DNA from: Roseateles sp.
GTDB lineage: Bacteria; Pseudomonadota; Gammaproteobacteria; Burkholderiales; Burkholderiaceae_C
Assembly (NCBI GenBank): GCA_019234295.1
Contig: JAFALK010000046.1
Location: 62,001 to 126,000, forward strand
Length of the DNA: 64,000 nucleotides
Direction of reading: 5' to 3'
Position numbers and translations under genes: made by a program. How positions within the stretch are numbered: the stretch's first letter is position 1; each line of letters opens with the position of its first letter. A model generated the notes under the pieces. That model was given only the letters and a program-made list of their open reading frames with translations. It did no database searches and was not told the origin of the DNA. This document shows positions 7,727 to 17,045 of the stretch, one piece after another.

Positions 7727-9856
7727 ATGAGCATGTTCAACAAGATTACCAAGACCTTCCAATGGGGCCCGCATACCGTCAAGATGGAAACGGGGGAGAT
7801 CGCCCGCCAGTCCACCGGGGCCGTGCTGGTCGATATCGAAGGCACCGTGGTGCTGGCTACCGTTGTGGCCAAGACCGAAGCCAAGGCCGGCCAGGACTTT
7901 TTCCCCCTGACCGTTGACTACATCGAGAAGACCTACGCCGCGGGCAAGATCCCCGGCAGCTTCTTCAAGCGTGAGGGCCGCCCGAGCGAGCTCGAGACGC
8001 TGACCAGCCGCCTGATCGACCGTCCGATCCGCCCGCTGTTCCCCGAAGGCTTCTTCAATGAAGTGCAGGTGGTGATCCACGTCCTGTCGCTCAACCCCGA
8101 AGTGCAGGCCGACATCGCCGCCATGATCGCCTCGAGCGCCGCTCTTGCGGTCTCGGGTATCCCCTTCGCCGGCCCGATCGGCGCCGCTCGCGTGGGCTAT
8201 GTCAACGGCGAGTATGTGCTGAACCCCGGCAAGACCGAGCTGGCCAACTCCAAGATGGACCTGGTTGTCGCCGGTACCGAAGCGGCCGTGCTGATGGTGG
8301 AATCGGAAGCCGATGCCCTGTCGGAAGACGTCATGTTGGGCGCCGTGGTCTATGGCCACGACCAAGGCAAGATCGCCATCAACGCCATCCATGAGCTGGT
8401 GCGCGACGGCGGCAAGCCGGCCTGGAACTGGACCGCGCCGGCCAAGAACGAAGAGTTGATCGCCAAGGTCGGCACGCTGGCCAACGAGGCCCTGGCGGCC
8501 GCCTACCAGATCCGTAACAAGCAAGCCCGTACGCAAGCTTGCCGCGCCGCCTCGGCCGCTGTGTTCGCTGCGCTGACCGCTGAAGGCATCGCCTTCGACA
8601 AGGTGGAAGTGGAGGGCATGCTGTTCGAGATCGAAGCCCGCATCGTGCGTGGCCAGATCCTGGCGGGCGAGCCCCGCATCGACGGCCGCGACACCCGCAC
8701 TGTTCGCGCCATCGAGATCCGTAACGGCGTGCTGCCGCGCACCCACGGCTCGGCCCTGTTCACCCGCGGTGAAACCCAGGGCCTGGTCGTCGCCACGCTG
8801 GGCACCGACCGTGACGCCCAGCGCATCGACGCGCTGGCCGGCGAGTACGAAGATCGCTTCATGCTGCACTACAACATGCCCCCCTTCGCCACCGGCGAAA
8901 CGGGCCGCGTGGGCAGCCCCAAGCGTCGCGAGATCGGCCATGGTCGCCTGGCCAAGCGCGCCCTCGTGGCCGTGTTGCCGAGCAAGGAGGAGTTCCCCTA
9001 CACGATGCGCGTGGTCTCTGAGATCACCGAGTCGAACGGCTCCTCCTCGATGGCTTCGGTCTGCGGCGGCTGCCTGGCCCTGATGGACGCCGGCGTTCCG
9101 ATGAAGGCCCATGTGGCCGGCATCGCCATGGGCCTGATCAAGGACGGCAACCGCTTTGCCGTGCTGACCGACATCCTTGGTGATGAGGATCACCTCGGTG
9201 ACATGGACTTCAAGGTGGCCGGTACGACCAACGGCATCACCGCCCTACAGATGGACATCAAGATCCAGGGCATCACCAAGGAAATCATGCAGGTCGCCCT
9301 GGCGCAAGCCAAGGAAGCCCGCCTGCACATCCTGGGCAAGATGGTCGAGGCAATGGGCTCGGCCAACACTGAGGTCTCGCAGTTCGCGCCCCGTCTCTAC
9401 ACCATGAAGATCAATCCGGAGAAGATCCGCGACGTGATCGGCAAGGGCGGTGCCACCATCCGTGCGCTGACGGAAGAGACCGGCACCACGATCGACATCG
9501 CCGAAGACGGCACGATCACCATTGCCTCGACCGACGCCACCAAGGCCGAATTGGCCAAGAAGCGAATCGAGGAAATCACGGCCGAAGCCGAAGTGGGCAA
9601 GGTCTATGAAGGCCCGATCACCAAGATCCTGGACTTCGGTGCGCTCGTCAACATCCTTCCGGGCAAGGACGGCCTGCTGCACATCAGCCAGATCGCTCAC
9701 CAGCGCGTGGAGAAGGTGACCGACTTCCTACAAGAGGGCCAGATCGTCAAAGTCAAGGTCCTCGAGACTGACGAGAAGGGCCGCATCAAGCTGTCGATGA
9801 AGGCCCTGATGGAGCGCGATGCCGCTCCAGCCCATCAAGAGGCGGCTGCGGAGTAA
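7727..9856 (+). CDS. pnp: Polyribonucleotide nucleotidyltransferase (PNPase)
   Basis: A 709-residue phosphorolytic 3'-5' exoribonuclease of the RNA degradosome. Domain order is: first RNase PH domain (about 10-145, [31 protein letters not shown] split around [12 protein letters not shown]), helical linker, second RNase PH domain (about 320-460, with [16 protein letters not shown] and the catalytic [13 protein letters not shown] region), KH domain ([16 protein letters not shown]), and S1 domain near the C-terminus ([29 protein letters not shown]). The ATG at 7727 with GGAGAG upstream gives the standard N-terminus; the frame extends 37 codons upstream, but that lies in the leader hairpin. It follows rpsO as usual. 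Confidence 0.98.
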   Translation: MSMFNKITKTFQWGPHTVKMETGEIARQSTGAVLVDIEGTVVLATVVAKTEAKAGQDFFPLTVDYIEKTYAAGKIPGSFFKREGRPSELETLTSRLIDRPIRPLFPEGFFNEVQVVIHVLSLNPEVQADIAAMIASSAALAVSGIPFAGPIGAARVGYVNGEYVLNPGKTELANSKMDLVVAGTEAAVLMVESEADALSEDVMLGAVVYGHDQGKIAINAIHELVRDGGKPAWNWTAPAKNEELIAKVGTLANEALAAAYQIRNKQARTQACRAASAAVFAALTAEGIAFDKVEVEGMLFEIEARIVRGQILAGEPRIDGRDTRTVRAIEIRNGVLPRTHGSALFTRGETQGLVVATLGTDRDAQRIDALAGEYEDRFMLHYNMPPFATGETGRVGSPKRREIGHGRLAKRALVAVLPSKEEFPYTMRVVSEITESNGSSSMASVCGGCLALMDAGVPMKAHVAGIAMGLIKDGNRFAVLTDILGDEDHLGDMDFKVAGTTNGITALQMDIKIQGITKEIMQVALAQAKEARLHILGKMVEAMGSANTEVSQFAPRLYTMKINPEKIRDVIGKGGATIRALTEETGTTIDIAEDGTITIASTDATKAELAKKRIEEITAEAEVGKVYEGPITKILDFGALVNILPGKDGLLHISQIAHQRVEKVTDFLQEGQIVKVKVLETDEKGRIKLSMKALMERDAAPAHQEAAAE

Positions 9857-9866
9857 TTCGCCCACG

Positions 9867-10865
9867 ATGAAGGCCATCGCCATCACCCGCCCCGGCGGGC
9901 CCGAGGTGCTGCAAGTCGTCGAACGCGCCAGCCCAGTGGCTGGTGTCGGTGAATGCCTGATTGCCGTCGAGGCTTTCGGCATCAACCGTCCTGACGTGCT
10001 GCAACGCAAGGGCCTGTATCCGGCCCCTCCCGGCGCCAGCGATCTGCCTGGCCTGGAAGTGGCCGGGCGCATCGTCGCGGGTGATGAGTCGGCCCTCGCG
10101 GCTGCGGGGCTGCGTGTGGGCGATGCTGTCTGCGCATTGGTCACCGGCGGCGGTTATGCGCAGCAATGCGTCGCGCCCGTCGAGCAATGCCTGCCAGTGC
10201 CCGAGGGCTGGTCGATGGTCGAGGCGGCAAGCCTGCCAGAGACCTTCTTCACGGTCTGGGCCAATGTGTTCGGTCGCGCTCGCCTGCAGCCGGGTGAAAG
10301 CCTCCTGATCCATGGCGGCAGCAGCGGAATCGGCGTCGCGGCGATCCAGATCGCCAAGGCCTTTGGTGCCAAGGTGCTGGTGACGGTGGGGTCGAAGGAC
10401 AAGGCCGATGCCTGCCTGGCGCTCGGCGCCGACGTGGCGATCAACTACCGAGAGCAGGATTTCGTCATCGAAGCCAAGGCTGCCACGGGCGGGAAGGGCG
10501 TCGATGTCATCCTGGACATGGTGGCGGGTTCGTACATCGAGCGTGATGTGCAGGCGCTGGCCGATGACGGCCGCATCGCCATCATTGCCGTGCAAGGCGG
10601 GCTCGAAGCGAAGTTCAACGCGGGCGACGTGCTGCGCCGTCGTCTGACGATCAGCGGCTCCACGCTGCGTGCGCGGCCCGTGAGCTTCAAGGCGAGCGTG
10701 GCCCGCGAGCTGCGCGAAAAGGTCTGGCCTTTGTTGGCCGCTCGCAAGGTTCAGCCCGTCCTCTATCGACAACTGCCCGCCGAACAGGCCGATCAGGCGC
10801 ATGCCTTGATGGAGTCCGGTGAGCACATCGGCAAGATTGTTCTCAACTGGGAGTCCTCGCGATGA
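9867..10865 (+). CDS. NAD(P)H-quinone oxidoreductase (zinc-free MDR family, PIG3-like)
   Basis: A 332-residue medium-chain dehydrogenase/reductase without the structural zinc cysteines. An N-terminal GroES-like fold ([36 protein letters not shown]) is followed by the Rossmann domain with [23 protein letters not shown] near residue 150. The sequence resembles the TP53I3/PIG3-type quinone oxidoreductases that reduce quinones with NADPH. The second ATG was chosen because the first conserved residues start there; an upstream in-frame ATG at 9819 lies inside pnp. The gene is only 10 nt after pnp and overlaps the tpiA start by 4 nt, so it is part of a pnp-qor-tpiA-secG transcription unit. Confidence 0.88.
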   Translation: MKAIAITRPGGPEVLQVVERASPVAGVGECLIAVEAFGINRPDVLQRKGLYPAPPGASDLPGLEVAGRIVAGDESALAAAGLRVGDAVCALVTGGGYAQQCVAPVEQCLPVPEGWSMVEAASLPETFFTVWANVFGRARLQPGESLLIHGGSSGIGVAAIQIAKAFGAKVLVTVGSKDKADACLALGADVAINYREQDFVIEAKAATGGKGVDVILDMVAGSYIERDVQALADDGRIAIIAVQGGLEAKFNAGDVLRRRLTISGSTLRARPVSFKASVARELREKVWPLLAARKVQPVLYRQLPAEQADQAHALMESGEHIGKIVLNWESSR

Positions 10866-11620
10866 GCCGTAAGCCCCTGGTCGTTGGCAACTGGAAGATG
10901 AACGGCAGCCGCGCCGCCAATGCGGTGCTGCTGGCCGGCTTGAAGGAGGCAGGCCCCTGGGCCGCCGAAGTGGCGGTCTGCGTGCCATTCCCATATATCG
11001 CCGAGACGGCGCTGGCCCTGACCGGCTTGTCGGTCGCCTACGGCTCGCAGGACTGCTCGGCACATGAGTCCGGCGCCTACACGGGCGAGGTGTCGAGCGC
11101 CATGCTCGCCGACCTCGGCTGCCGCTACGCCATCGTGGGCCACTCGGAGCGCCGCGCGTATCACCATGAGTCCGACCAGCTCGTGGCCGACAAGGCCAAG
11201 GCTGCATTGGCACATGGCGTGACGCCCATCGTCTGCGTAGGCGAGACACTGGCCGAGCGCGAGGCTGGTCAGGCCGAGACGGTGGTGCGTCGCCAGCTGG
11301 CTGCCGTCGTGCACACGCTCACGCACTGCATTGGTGAGATCGTGCTGGCGTACGAGCCCGTTTGGGCTATTGGCACGGGTCGCACTGCGACTCCCGCTGA
11401 TGCGCAAGCCATCCATGCCGTTCTTCGCATGCAGCTGCACGCGGCCACCAAGAAGGGCGATGCCATCCGTATCCTCTACGGCGGCAGCGTCAAGCCGGAC
11501 AACGCTGCTGAGCTGTTCGCACAAGCAGATATCGACGGCGGCCTGATCGGCGGCGCGTCCTTGAAGGCGGCTGATTTCGCCGCCATCTGCGCCGCAGCCA
11601 ACCGACGCGCCGCGAGCTAA
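10862..11620 (+). CDS. tpiA: Triose-phosphate isomerase
   Basis: A 252-residue TIM-barrel enzyme interconverting dihydroxyacetone phosphate and glyceraldehyde 3-phosphate. Active-site residues are visible: VGNWKMNGS with Lys near residue 12, the electrophilic His in IVGHSERR, and the catalytic Glu in [11 protein letters not shown]; the phosphate loop is [15 protein letters not shown]. The start overlaps the preceding oxidoreductase stop (ATGA), and secG follows 33 nt later, the usual tpiA-secG order of proteobacteria. Confidence 0.98.
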   Translation: MSRKPLVVGNWKMNGSRAANAVLLAGLKEAGPWAAEVAVCVPFPYIAETALALTGLSVAYGSQDCSAHESGAYTGEVSSAMLADLGCRYAIVGHSERRAYHHESDQLVADKAKAALAHGVTPIVCVGETLAEREAGQAETVVRRQLAAVVHTLTHCIGEIVLAYEPVWAIGTGRTATPADAQAIHAVLRMQLHAATKKGDAIRILYGGSVKPDNAAELFAQADIDGGLIGGASLKAADFAAICAAANRRAAS

Positions 11621-11653
11621 TTTGATTGAATTGAATCCACTTGGAGTTTTCTG

Positions 11654-12019
11654 ATGCAAATCTTTGCGAACCTGATCCTCGTCCTGCAACTGCTGAGCGC
11701 GTTGGTGATGATCGGCCTGGTGTTGGTGCAGCACGGCAAGGGCGCCGACATGGGCGCGTCCTTCGGCTCGGGCGCCTCTGGCAGCCTGTTCGGTGCCACG
11801 GGCAGTGCCAACTTCCTGTCGCGCAGCACGGCGGTGTGCGCCACCGTCTTCTTCGTCTGCACGCTGGCCCTGGCCTATTCGTCCAACCATCGCGGTGGCG
11901 TCAACGTCGATGACAAGCTGCTCGATAAGGCTCCGGCCGTTGCGGCTTCAGCTCCCGCTGTCGTCGCTTCCGGCGCCGCTGCGATTCCTGGTGCGGAGCC
12001 TGCTAGCGCCGCCAAGTAA
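11654..12019 (+). CDS. secG: Protein translocase subunit SecG
   Basis: A 121-residue accessory membrane subunit of the SecYEG protein-export channel. Two transmembrane helices are visible (LILVLQLLSALVMIGLVLV and AVCATVFFVCTLALAYSS). Between them lies the conserved cytoplasmic loop QHGKGADMGASFGSGASGSLFGATGSANFLSRSTA, with QHGKGADMGA and GSLFGATGSANFLSR as family signatures. The C-terminal tail is Ala/Pro-rich and non-conserved. It lies between tpiA and tRNA-Leu, as in many betaproteobacteria. Confidence 0.97.
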   Translation: MQIFANLILVLQLLSALVMIGLVLVQHGKGADMGASFGSGASGSLFGATGSANFLSRSTAVCATVFFVCTLALAYSSNHRGGVNVDDKLLDKAPAVAASAPAVVASGAAAIPGAEPASAAK

Positions 12020-12092
12020 AGGCGGTGCAAGTGCGGATGGAGATTCTTCCTGGAAAGTGCGTGAACTTCTCTGAGCTCTGAAGTTTTCGGTA

Positions 12093-12098
12093 TAGAAT
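12093..12098 (+). promoter_or_regulatory. -10-like element before tRNA-Leu
   Basis: TAGAAT (in TATAGAAT) lies about 70 bp before the tRNA-Leu gene. No good -35 hexamer is visible 16-18 bp upstream, so the tRNA may also be transcribed from the secG side. Confidence 0.3.
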
Positions 12099-12164
12099 CT
12101 TTGTCTGTTCCGAGACGCAGAAAGCAAGGCCTCAAGCGGCTGCGTCAGAGGCAAAAAAACACGA

Positions 12165-12249
12165 GCGGTCGTGGTGAAATTGGTAGACACGCTATCTTGA
12201 GGGGGTAGTGGCGAAAGCTGTGCGAGTTCGAGTCTCGCCGACCGCACCA
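12165..12249 (+). tRNA. tRNA-Leu (anticodon GAG)
   Basis: Class II tRNA with acceptor stem GCGGTCG/CGACCGC, anticodon stem CTATC/GGTAG and loop TTGAGGG giving anticodon GAG (CUC/CUU). It has a long variable arm, a T-arm with GAGTTCGAGTCTC, discriminator base A and an encoded CCA at 12247-12249. It lies between secG and nuoA, a common arrangement in Burkholderiales. Confidence 0.96.
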
Positions 12250-12436
12250 AATGACATCGGTTAGGATTCGCCGCTGTTCTCGAAACGAGTCAGCAGCAAT
12301 CCCGGTCGAAGCGACCTGTCGCGATATCGAGGCCAGCATGGAATTCGACATCGCAAGGGGCAAGACGGGCGCGTACCGCAGGCAACGAGAGTTGCAGACG
12401 GCGCGCCCTTTGCTTTGGGGTCGCGGGTTTTGAACC

Positions 12437-12463
12437 GTTCGCATTCACGTGTGGAGTGCGAAC
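12437..12463 (+). promoter_or_regulatory. Hairpin immediately upstream of nuoA
   Basis: GTTCGCATTC (12437-12446) pairs fully with GAGTGCGAAC (12454-12463), with one G-U pair and a 7-nt loop. The hairpin ends 18 nt before the nuoA ATG and has no T-run, so it is not a normal terminator. It could affect nuoA mRNA stability or translation. The rest of the 230-bp gap to tRNA-Leu should hold the nuo promoter, but I see no clear hexamers. Confidence 0.4.
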
Positions 12464-12481
12464 CTCGATAAGAGCGTCGCC

Positions 12482-12841
12482 ATGAATCTGGATCAGTACC
12501 TTCCCGTCATTCTCTTCATCCTCGTCGGGGTGGTCATCGGAGTGGCGCCTCAGGTACTCGGCTTTCTTGCCGGCCCGCGTCGTCCTGATGCGGCCAAGAA
12601 CTCCCCCTACGAATGCGGCTTTGAGGCCTTTGAAGACGCGCGCATGAAGTTCGACGTGCGCTACTACCTCATCGCCATTCTTTTCATTCTTTTCGACCTC
12701 GAAATTGCCTTCCTCTTCCCGTGGGCCGTGGCTCTGCGGGAAATCGGCTTCTGGGGTTTCTGGTCGATGATGACTTTCCTGGGCATCTTGGTGCTTGGTT
12801 TTGTCTATATGTGGAAAAAAGGCGCCCTTGATTGGGAGTGA
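12482..12841 (+). CDS. nuoA: NADH-quinone oxidoreductase subunit A
   Basis: A 119-residue membrane subunit of complex I with three transmembrane helices. Conserved parts are [39 protein letters not shown], here seen as [27 protein letters not shown] and FLFPWA, including the loop Cys used for active/deactive transitions in mitochondrial ND3. The second in-frame ATG (12482) gives the family N-terminus [12 protein letters not shown]; a GTG-type extension upstream to 12449 would overlap the leader hairpin. First gene of the nuo operon; nuoB follows 9 nt later. Confidence 0.97.
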   Translation: MNLDQYLPVILFILVGVVIGVAPQVLGFLAGPRRPDAAKNSPYECGFEAFEDARMKFDVRYYLIAILFILFDLEIAFLFPWAVALREIGFWGFWSMMTFLGILVLGFVYMWKKGALDWE

Positions 12842-12850
12842 GGCAAAGCC

Positions 12851-13327
12851 ATGGGTAATGAAGGAATGTTGAAAGAGGGCTTCGTCACCACGCAGGTGGA
12901 CAAGCTCGTGAACTGGTCCAAGACTGGTTCCCTGTGGCCGATGACCTTTGGTCTGGCTTGCTGCGCAGTGGAGATGATGCATGCCGGTGCGGCGCGCTAC
13001 GACATCGACCGCTTCGGCATGCTGTTCCGCCCGAGCCCGCGGCAAAGCGACCTGATGATCGTGGCCGGAACGCTTTGCAACAAGATGGCCCCGGCCCTGC
13101 GCAAGGTCTATGACCAGATGGCCGAGCCGCGCTGGGTGCTCTCCATGGGCTCCTGCGCCAACGGCGGTGGCTACTACCACTACAGCTACTCGGTCGTGCG
13201 GGGCTGCGATCGCATCGTGCCCGTCGACGTCTACGTGCCCGGCTGTCCGCCGACCGCCGAGGCGCTGCTCTACGGCATCTTGCAGCTGCAGCGCAAGATC
13301 CGCCGCGAAAACACCATCGCCCGCTAA
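12851..13327 (+). CDS. nuoB: NADH-quinone oxidoreductase subunit B
   Basis: A 158-residue peripheral-arm subunit that carries the terminal [4Fe-4S] cluster N2. The ligands are visible: tandem Cys in [12 protein letters not shown], Cys in [22 protein letters not shown], and Cys in [16 protein letters not shown]. It hands electrons to ubiquinone at the interface with NuoD and NuoH. The family length is typical. It is followed by nuoC after 14 nt. Confidence 0.98.
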   Translation: MGNEGMLKEGFVTTQVDKLVNWSKTGSLWPMTFGLACCAVEMMHAGAARYDIDRFGMLFRPSPRQSDLMIVAGTLCNKMAPALRKVYDQMAEPRWVLSMGSCANGGGYYHYSYSVVRGCDRIVPVDVYVPGCPPTAEALLYGILQLQRKIRRENTIAR

Positions 13328-13341
13328 GAGGTCGCACAAGA

Positions 13342-13935
13342 ATGAGCCATCTCGACACGCTCAAGGCCTCGCTCGAGGCCGCACTGGGCGAAAAGATCAA
13401 ATCCCTCGCGGTCGCGCTCGACGAAGTCACACTGACGGTTGACGCGGCAGACTACTTCGGCGTTGCCAAGATCCTGCGAGATCACTCGGAGCTGCGCTTC
13501 GAACAGCTGATAGACCTCTGTGGCGTCGACTACTCGGCCTACAAGGACGGTACTTACGAGGGCCCGCGCTTCGCCGTGGTCTCACACCTGCTGTCGGTCA
13601 CCAAGAACTGGCGCGTGCGCCTCGTGGTGTTCGCGCCGAACGACGAGCTGCCCATCGTGGCTGCCGTCACGCCGATCTGGAACGCCGCCAATTGGTTCGA
13701 ACGCGAAGCGTTCGACCTCTACGGCATCCTCTTCGAGGGCCACGAGGACCTGCGCCGCATCCTGACCGACTACGGCTTCATCGGCCACCCGATGCGCAAG
13801 GACTTCCCGACCTCGGGTCACGTCGAAATGCGCTACGACGCCGAGCAGAAGCGCGTGATCTATCAGCCCGTCTCCATCGAGCCGCGCGAGATCACGCCGC
13901 GCATCATCCGCGAAGAAAACTACGGCGGACTCTGA
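13342..13935 (+). CDS. nuoC: NADH-quinone oxidoreductase subunit C
   Basis: A 197-residue 30-kDa-type subunit of the complex I peripheral arm. The C-terminal signature is [44 protein letters not shown], seen in parts as [25 protein letters not shown] and GHPMRKDFP. It is separate from nuoD, not fused as in E. coli, which is the usual state in betaproteobacteria. The stop is 1 nt before the nuoD ATG. Confidence 0.98.
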   Translation: MSHLDTLKASLEAALGEKIKSLAVALDEVTLTVDAADYFGVAKILRDHSELRFEQLIDLCGVDYSAYKDGTYEGPRFAVVSHLLSVTKNWRVRLVVFAPNDELPIVAAVTPIWNAANWFEREAFDLYGILFEGHEDLRRILTDYGFIGHPMRKDFPTSGHVEMRYDAEQKRVIYQPVSIEPREITPRIIREENYGGL

Positions 13936-13936
13936 A

Positions 13937-15190
13937 ATGGCAGAAATCAAGAACTACACGCTGAACTTCGGTCCCCAGCACCCATCCGCCCACGGCGTGC
14001 TGCGCCTGGTGCTGGAGCTGGACGGCGAAGTCATCCAGCGCGCCGACCCGCACATTGGCCTGCTGCACCGCGCCACCGAAAAACTGGCCGAGAGCAAGAC
14101 CTTCATCCAGTCGCTGCCCTACATGGATCGCCTCGACTACGTGTCGATGATGTCCAACGAGCATGCCTACTGCCTGGCGATCGAGAAGATGCTCGGCCTG
14201 GAAGTGCCGCTTCGCGCCCAGTACATCCGCACGATGTTCGGCGAGCTGACCCGCATCCTGAACCACCTGCTGTGGATCGGCGCGCACGGCCTCGACTGCG
14301 GCGCGATGAACATCCTGATCTACGCGTTCCGCGAGCGTGAAGATATCTTCGACATGTACGAAGCCGTCTCCGGCGCTCGCATGCACGCGGCCTACTTCCG
14401 TCCGGGCGGCGTCTACCGTGATCTGCCGGACTCGATGCCGCAGTATCAGGTCAGCAAGATCAAGAACGCCAAGACCATCGCGAAGCTGAACGAGAACCGC
14501 TCGGGCTCGCTGCTGGACTTCATCGAAGATTTCTGCAATCGCTTCCCCAAGAACGTCGACGACTACGAGACCTTGCTCACGGACAACCGCATCTGGAAGC
14601 AACGCACGGTTGGCATCGGCGTCGTGAGTCCGGAGCGCGCGCTGAATCTGGGCTTTTCCGGCCCCATGCTGCGTGGCTCGGGCATCGCCTGGGACCTGCG
14701 CAAGAAGCAGCCCTACGACGTCTACGGCCAGATGGACTTCGACGTGGCCATCGGCACGAACGGCGACACCTACGACCGCTACCTCGTGCGCGTTGAGGAA
14801 ATGCGCCAGGCCAACCGCATCGTCCAGCAGTGCGTGGCCTGGCTGCGCGCCAACCCGGGCCCGGTCATCACGGACAACCACAAGGTCGCCCCGCCGAGCC
14901 GCGAGTCGATGAAGTCCTCGATGGAAGAGCTGATCCACCATTTCAAGCTCTTCACCGAAGGATTCCGCGTGCCCGAAGGCCAGGCCTATGCCGCAGTCGA
15001 GCACCCGAAGGGTGAGTTTGGCATCTACATCGTCAGCGACGGTGCGAACAAGCCGTACCGGCTGAAGATCCGCGCTCCCGGCTATTCGCACCTTGCCGCG
15101 CTGGACGAAATGGCCAAGGGCCACATGATTGCCGACGCCGTGGCCGTGATCGGCACGATGGACATCGTTTTCGGTGAGATTGACCGATGA
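13937..15190 (+). CDS. nuoD: NADH-quinone oxidoreductase subunit D
   Basis: A 417-residue 49-kDa subunit that forms the quinone-binding cavity with NuoB. Markers are [22 protein letters not shown] at the N-terminus (quinone-site His and Tyr region), [29 protein letters not shown] (split here as [12 protein letters not shown]) and the C-terminal [10 protein letters not shown]. Its stop overlaps nuoE by 4 nt, which indicates translational coupling. Confidence 0.98.
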   Translation: MAEIKNYTLNFGPQHPSAHGVLRLVLELDGEVIQRADPHIGLLHRATEKLAESKTFIQSLPYMDRLDYVSMMSNEHAYCLAIEKMLGLEVPLRAQYIRTMFGELTRILNHLLWIGAHGLDCGAMNILIYAFREREDIFDMYEAVSGARMHAAYFRPGGVYRDLPDSMPQYQVSKIKNAKTIAKLNENRSGSLLDFIEDFCNRFPKNVDDYETLLTDNRIWKQRTVGIGVVSPERALNLGFSGPMLRGSGIAWDLRKKQPYDVYGQMDFDVAIGTNGDTYDRYLVRVEEMRQANRIVQQCVAWLRANPGPVITDNHKVAPPSRESMKSSMEELIHHFKLFTEGFRVPEGQAYAAVEHPKGEFGIYIVSDGANKPYRLKIRAPGYSHLAALDEMAKGHMIADAVAVIGTMDIVFGEIDR

Positions 15191-15690
15191 GTGAACAGTA
15201 CGTTTTGAGCGAAGCGACCGCGGCGCGGTTCGCGCGCGAGGTCGCCAAATACCCCGCCGAGATGAAGCAGTCAGCCGTTATGGCCTGTCTGTCCATCGTG
15301 CAGCAGGAGCAGGGCTACGTGTCCCGGGCCAGCGAGGACGTGATCGCCGAATACCTCGGCATGCCGGCCATCGCGGTGTACGAGGTCACGACCTTCTACA
15401 ACATGTACAACCAGAAGCCGGTCGGCCAGTTCAAGCTGAACGTGTGCACGAACCTGCCTTGCCAGCTGCGCGACGGCCAGAAGGCCCTGGAGCACCTGTG
15501 CACCAAGCTCGGCGTGGAGAAGGGCGGCACGACGACCGACGGCCTCTTCACTGTGCAGGAGAGCGAGTGCCTGGGCGCCTGTGCCGACGCACCGGTGATG
15601 CTGGTGAACGATCGCCAGATGTGCAGCTTCATGAGCCAGCAGCGCCTCGACGAACTCGTCGACGTGCTCAAGGCCAATGCCAAGAACTGA
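15187..15690 (+). CDS. nuoE: NADH-quinone oxidoreductase subunit E
   Basis: A 167-residue 24-kDa subunit with a thioredoxin-like [2Fe-2S] cluster N1a. Cluster ligands are Cys in [12 protein letters not shown] and Cys in [14 protein letters not shown], spaced as in the family. It pairs with NuoF and NuoG in the NADH-oxidising module. Its ATG lies inside the nuoD stop region, and nuoF starts 7 nt after its stop. Confidence 0.98.
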   Translation: MSEQYVLSEATAARFAREVAKYPAEMKQSAVMACLSIVQQEQGYVSRASEDVIAEYLGMPAIAVYEVTTFYNMYNQKPVGQFKLNVCTNLPCQLRDGQKALEHLCTKLGVEKGGTTTDGLFTVQESECLGACADAPVMLVNDRQMCSFMSQQRLDELVDVLKANAKN

Positions 15691-15697
15691 GGCCGCC

Positions 15698-17032
15698 ATG
15701 ATCGATCTTTCCAAGTTTCAATCGACGGGCACCGAGACCTGCTTTCACGACCGCCACGTCGGCGCGCAGATCTACGCCGGCCTGAACGGCAAGAACTGGT
15801 CGCTGCAGGACTACGTGGCCCGCGGTGGCTACCAGGCCTTGAAGAAGATCCTGGCCAAGGATGGCGGCGAAGGCATGACCCAGGATCAGGTCATCGCAGA
15901 AGTGAAGACCTCGGCCTTGCGCGGCCGCGGCGGCGCCGGCTTCCCCACCGGCCTGAAGTGGAGCTTCATGCCGCGCGCATTCCCAGGCCCCAAGTACCTC
16001 GTCTGCAATTCGGACGAAGGCGAGCCGGGTACCTGCAAGGACCGCGACATCCTCATGTTCAACCCGCACATCGTCATCGAAGGCATGGCGATCGCGGCGT
16101 ATGCCATGGGCATCAAGGTCGGCTACAACTACGTCCACGGCGAGATCTTCGAGGTCTACGAGCGCTTTGAGGCTGCACTGGAGGAGGCGCGCGCCGCCGG
16201 CTTCCTCGGCGACAACATCATGGGCTCGGACTTCAGCTTCCAGCTGCATGGCCACCACGGCTTCGGCGCCTACATCTGCGGTGAAGAAACCGCACTGCTC
16301 GAATCCTTGGAGGGCAAGAAGGGCCAGCCGCGCTTCAAGCCGCCGTTCCCAGCCAGCTTCGGCTACGCCGGCAAGCCCACGACGATCAACAACACCGAGA
16401 CCTTCGCGGCCGTGCCTTGGATCATCCGCAACGGCGGCCAGGCCTACCTCGAGATCGGCAAGCCCAACAACGGCGGCACCAAGATCTTCTCGGTCTCGGG
16501 CGACGTCGAGCGCCCAGGCAATTACGAGGTCCCCATGGGCACGCCCTTCGCCACCCTGCTGGAGATGGCAGGCGGTGTCCGCAAGGGCCGCACGCTCAAG
16601 GCCGTGATCCCTGGCGGTTCCTCCGCCCCGGTGCTGCCGGCCGAGATCATGATGAACTGCACGATGGACTATGACTCCATCGCCAAGGCCGGCTCCATGC
16701 TGGGCTCGGGCGCCGTCATCGTCATGGACGACACGCGCTGCATGGTCGAGAGCCTGCTGCGCCTGGCCTACTTCTATGCTCACGAGAGCTGTGGCCAGTG
16801 CACGCCGTGCCGCGAGGGCACGGGCTGGATGCATCGCGTGGTCGAGCGCATTTATCACGGCAAGGGTCGTACGGAAGACATCGAGCTGCTGAACTCGGTG
16901 GCCGACAACATCATGGGCCGCACGATCTGCGCGCTTGGTGATGCCGCGGCCATGCCGGTGCGAGCCATGCTCAAGCACTACAAGCACGAATTCGTGCAGA
17001 TGATCGAAGCTGCGACCGCCAAGGCGGCTTGA
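15698..17032 (+). CDS. nuoF: NADH-quinone oxidoreductase subunit F
   Basis: A 444-residue 51-kDa flavoprotein that oxidises NADH. The NADH-binding glycine-rich segment is [13 protein letters not shown], the FMN region includes [14 protein letters not shown] and [17 protein letters not shown], and cluster N3 is bound by [15 protein letters not shown] plus a later Cys in [10 protein letters not shown]. The ATG at 15698 was chosen over an in-frame ATG at 15677 that lies inside nuoE. nuoG follows after 13 nt. Confidence 0.98.
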   Translation: MIDLSKFQSTGTETCFHDRHVGAQIYAGLNGKNWSLQDYVARGGYQALKKILAKDGGEGMTQDQVIAEVKTSALRGRGGAGFPTGLKWSFMPRAFPGPKYLVCNSDEGEPGTCKDRDILMFNPHIVIEGMAIAAYAMGIKVGYNYVHGEIFEVYERFEAALEEARAAGFLGDNIMGSDFSFQLHGHHGFGAYICGEETALLESLEGKKGQPRFKPPFPASFGYAGKPTTINNTETFAAVPWIIRNGGQAYLEIGKPNNGGTKIFSVSGDVERPGNYEVPMGTPFATLLEMAGGVRKGRTLKAVIPGGSSAPVLPAEIMMNCTMDYDSIAKAGSMLGSGAVIVMDDTRCMVESLLRLAYFYAHESCGQCTPCREGTGWMHRVVERIYHGKGRTEDIELLNSVADNIMGRTICALGDAAAMPVRAMLKHYKHEFVQMIEAATAKAA

Positions 17033-17045
17033 GCGGAAGAGAAAA

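Noticed and set aside
7700-9193. A 497-codon minus-strand frame opposite pnp
   Set aside because: It covers the PNPase gene and contains no recognisable motif.
12250-12436. A possible small gene between tRNA-Leu and nuoA
   Set aside because: The open frames are short, lack ribosome sites and would run into the nuoA leader hairpin.
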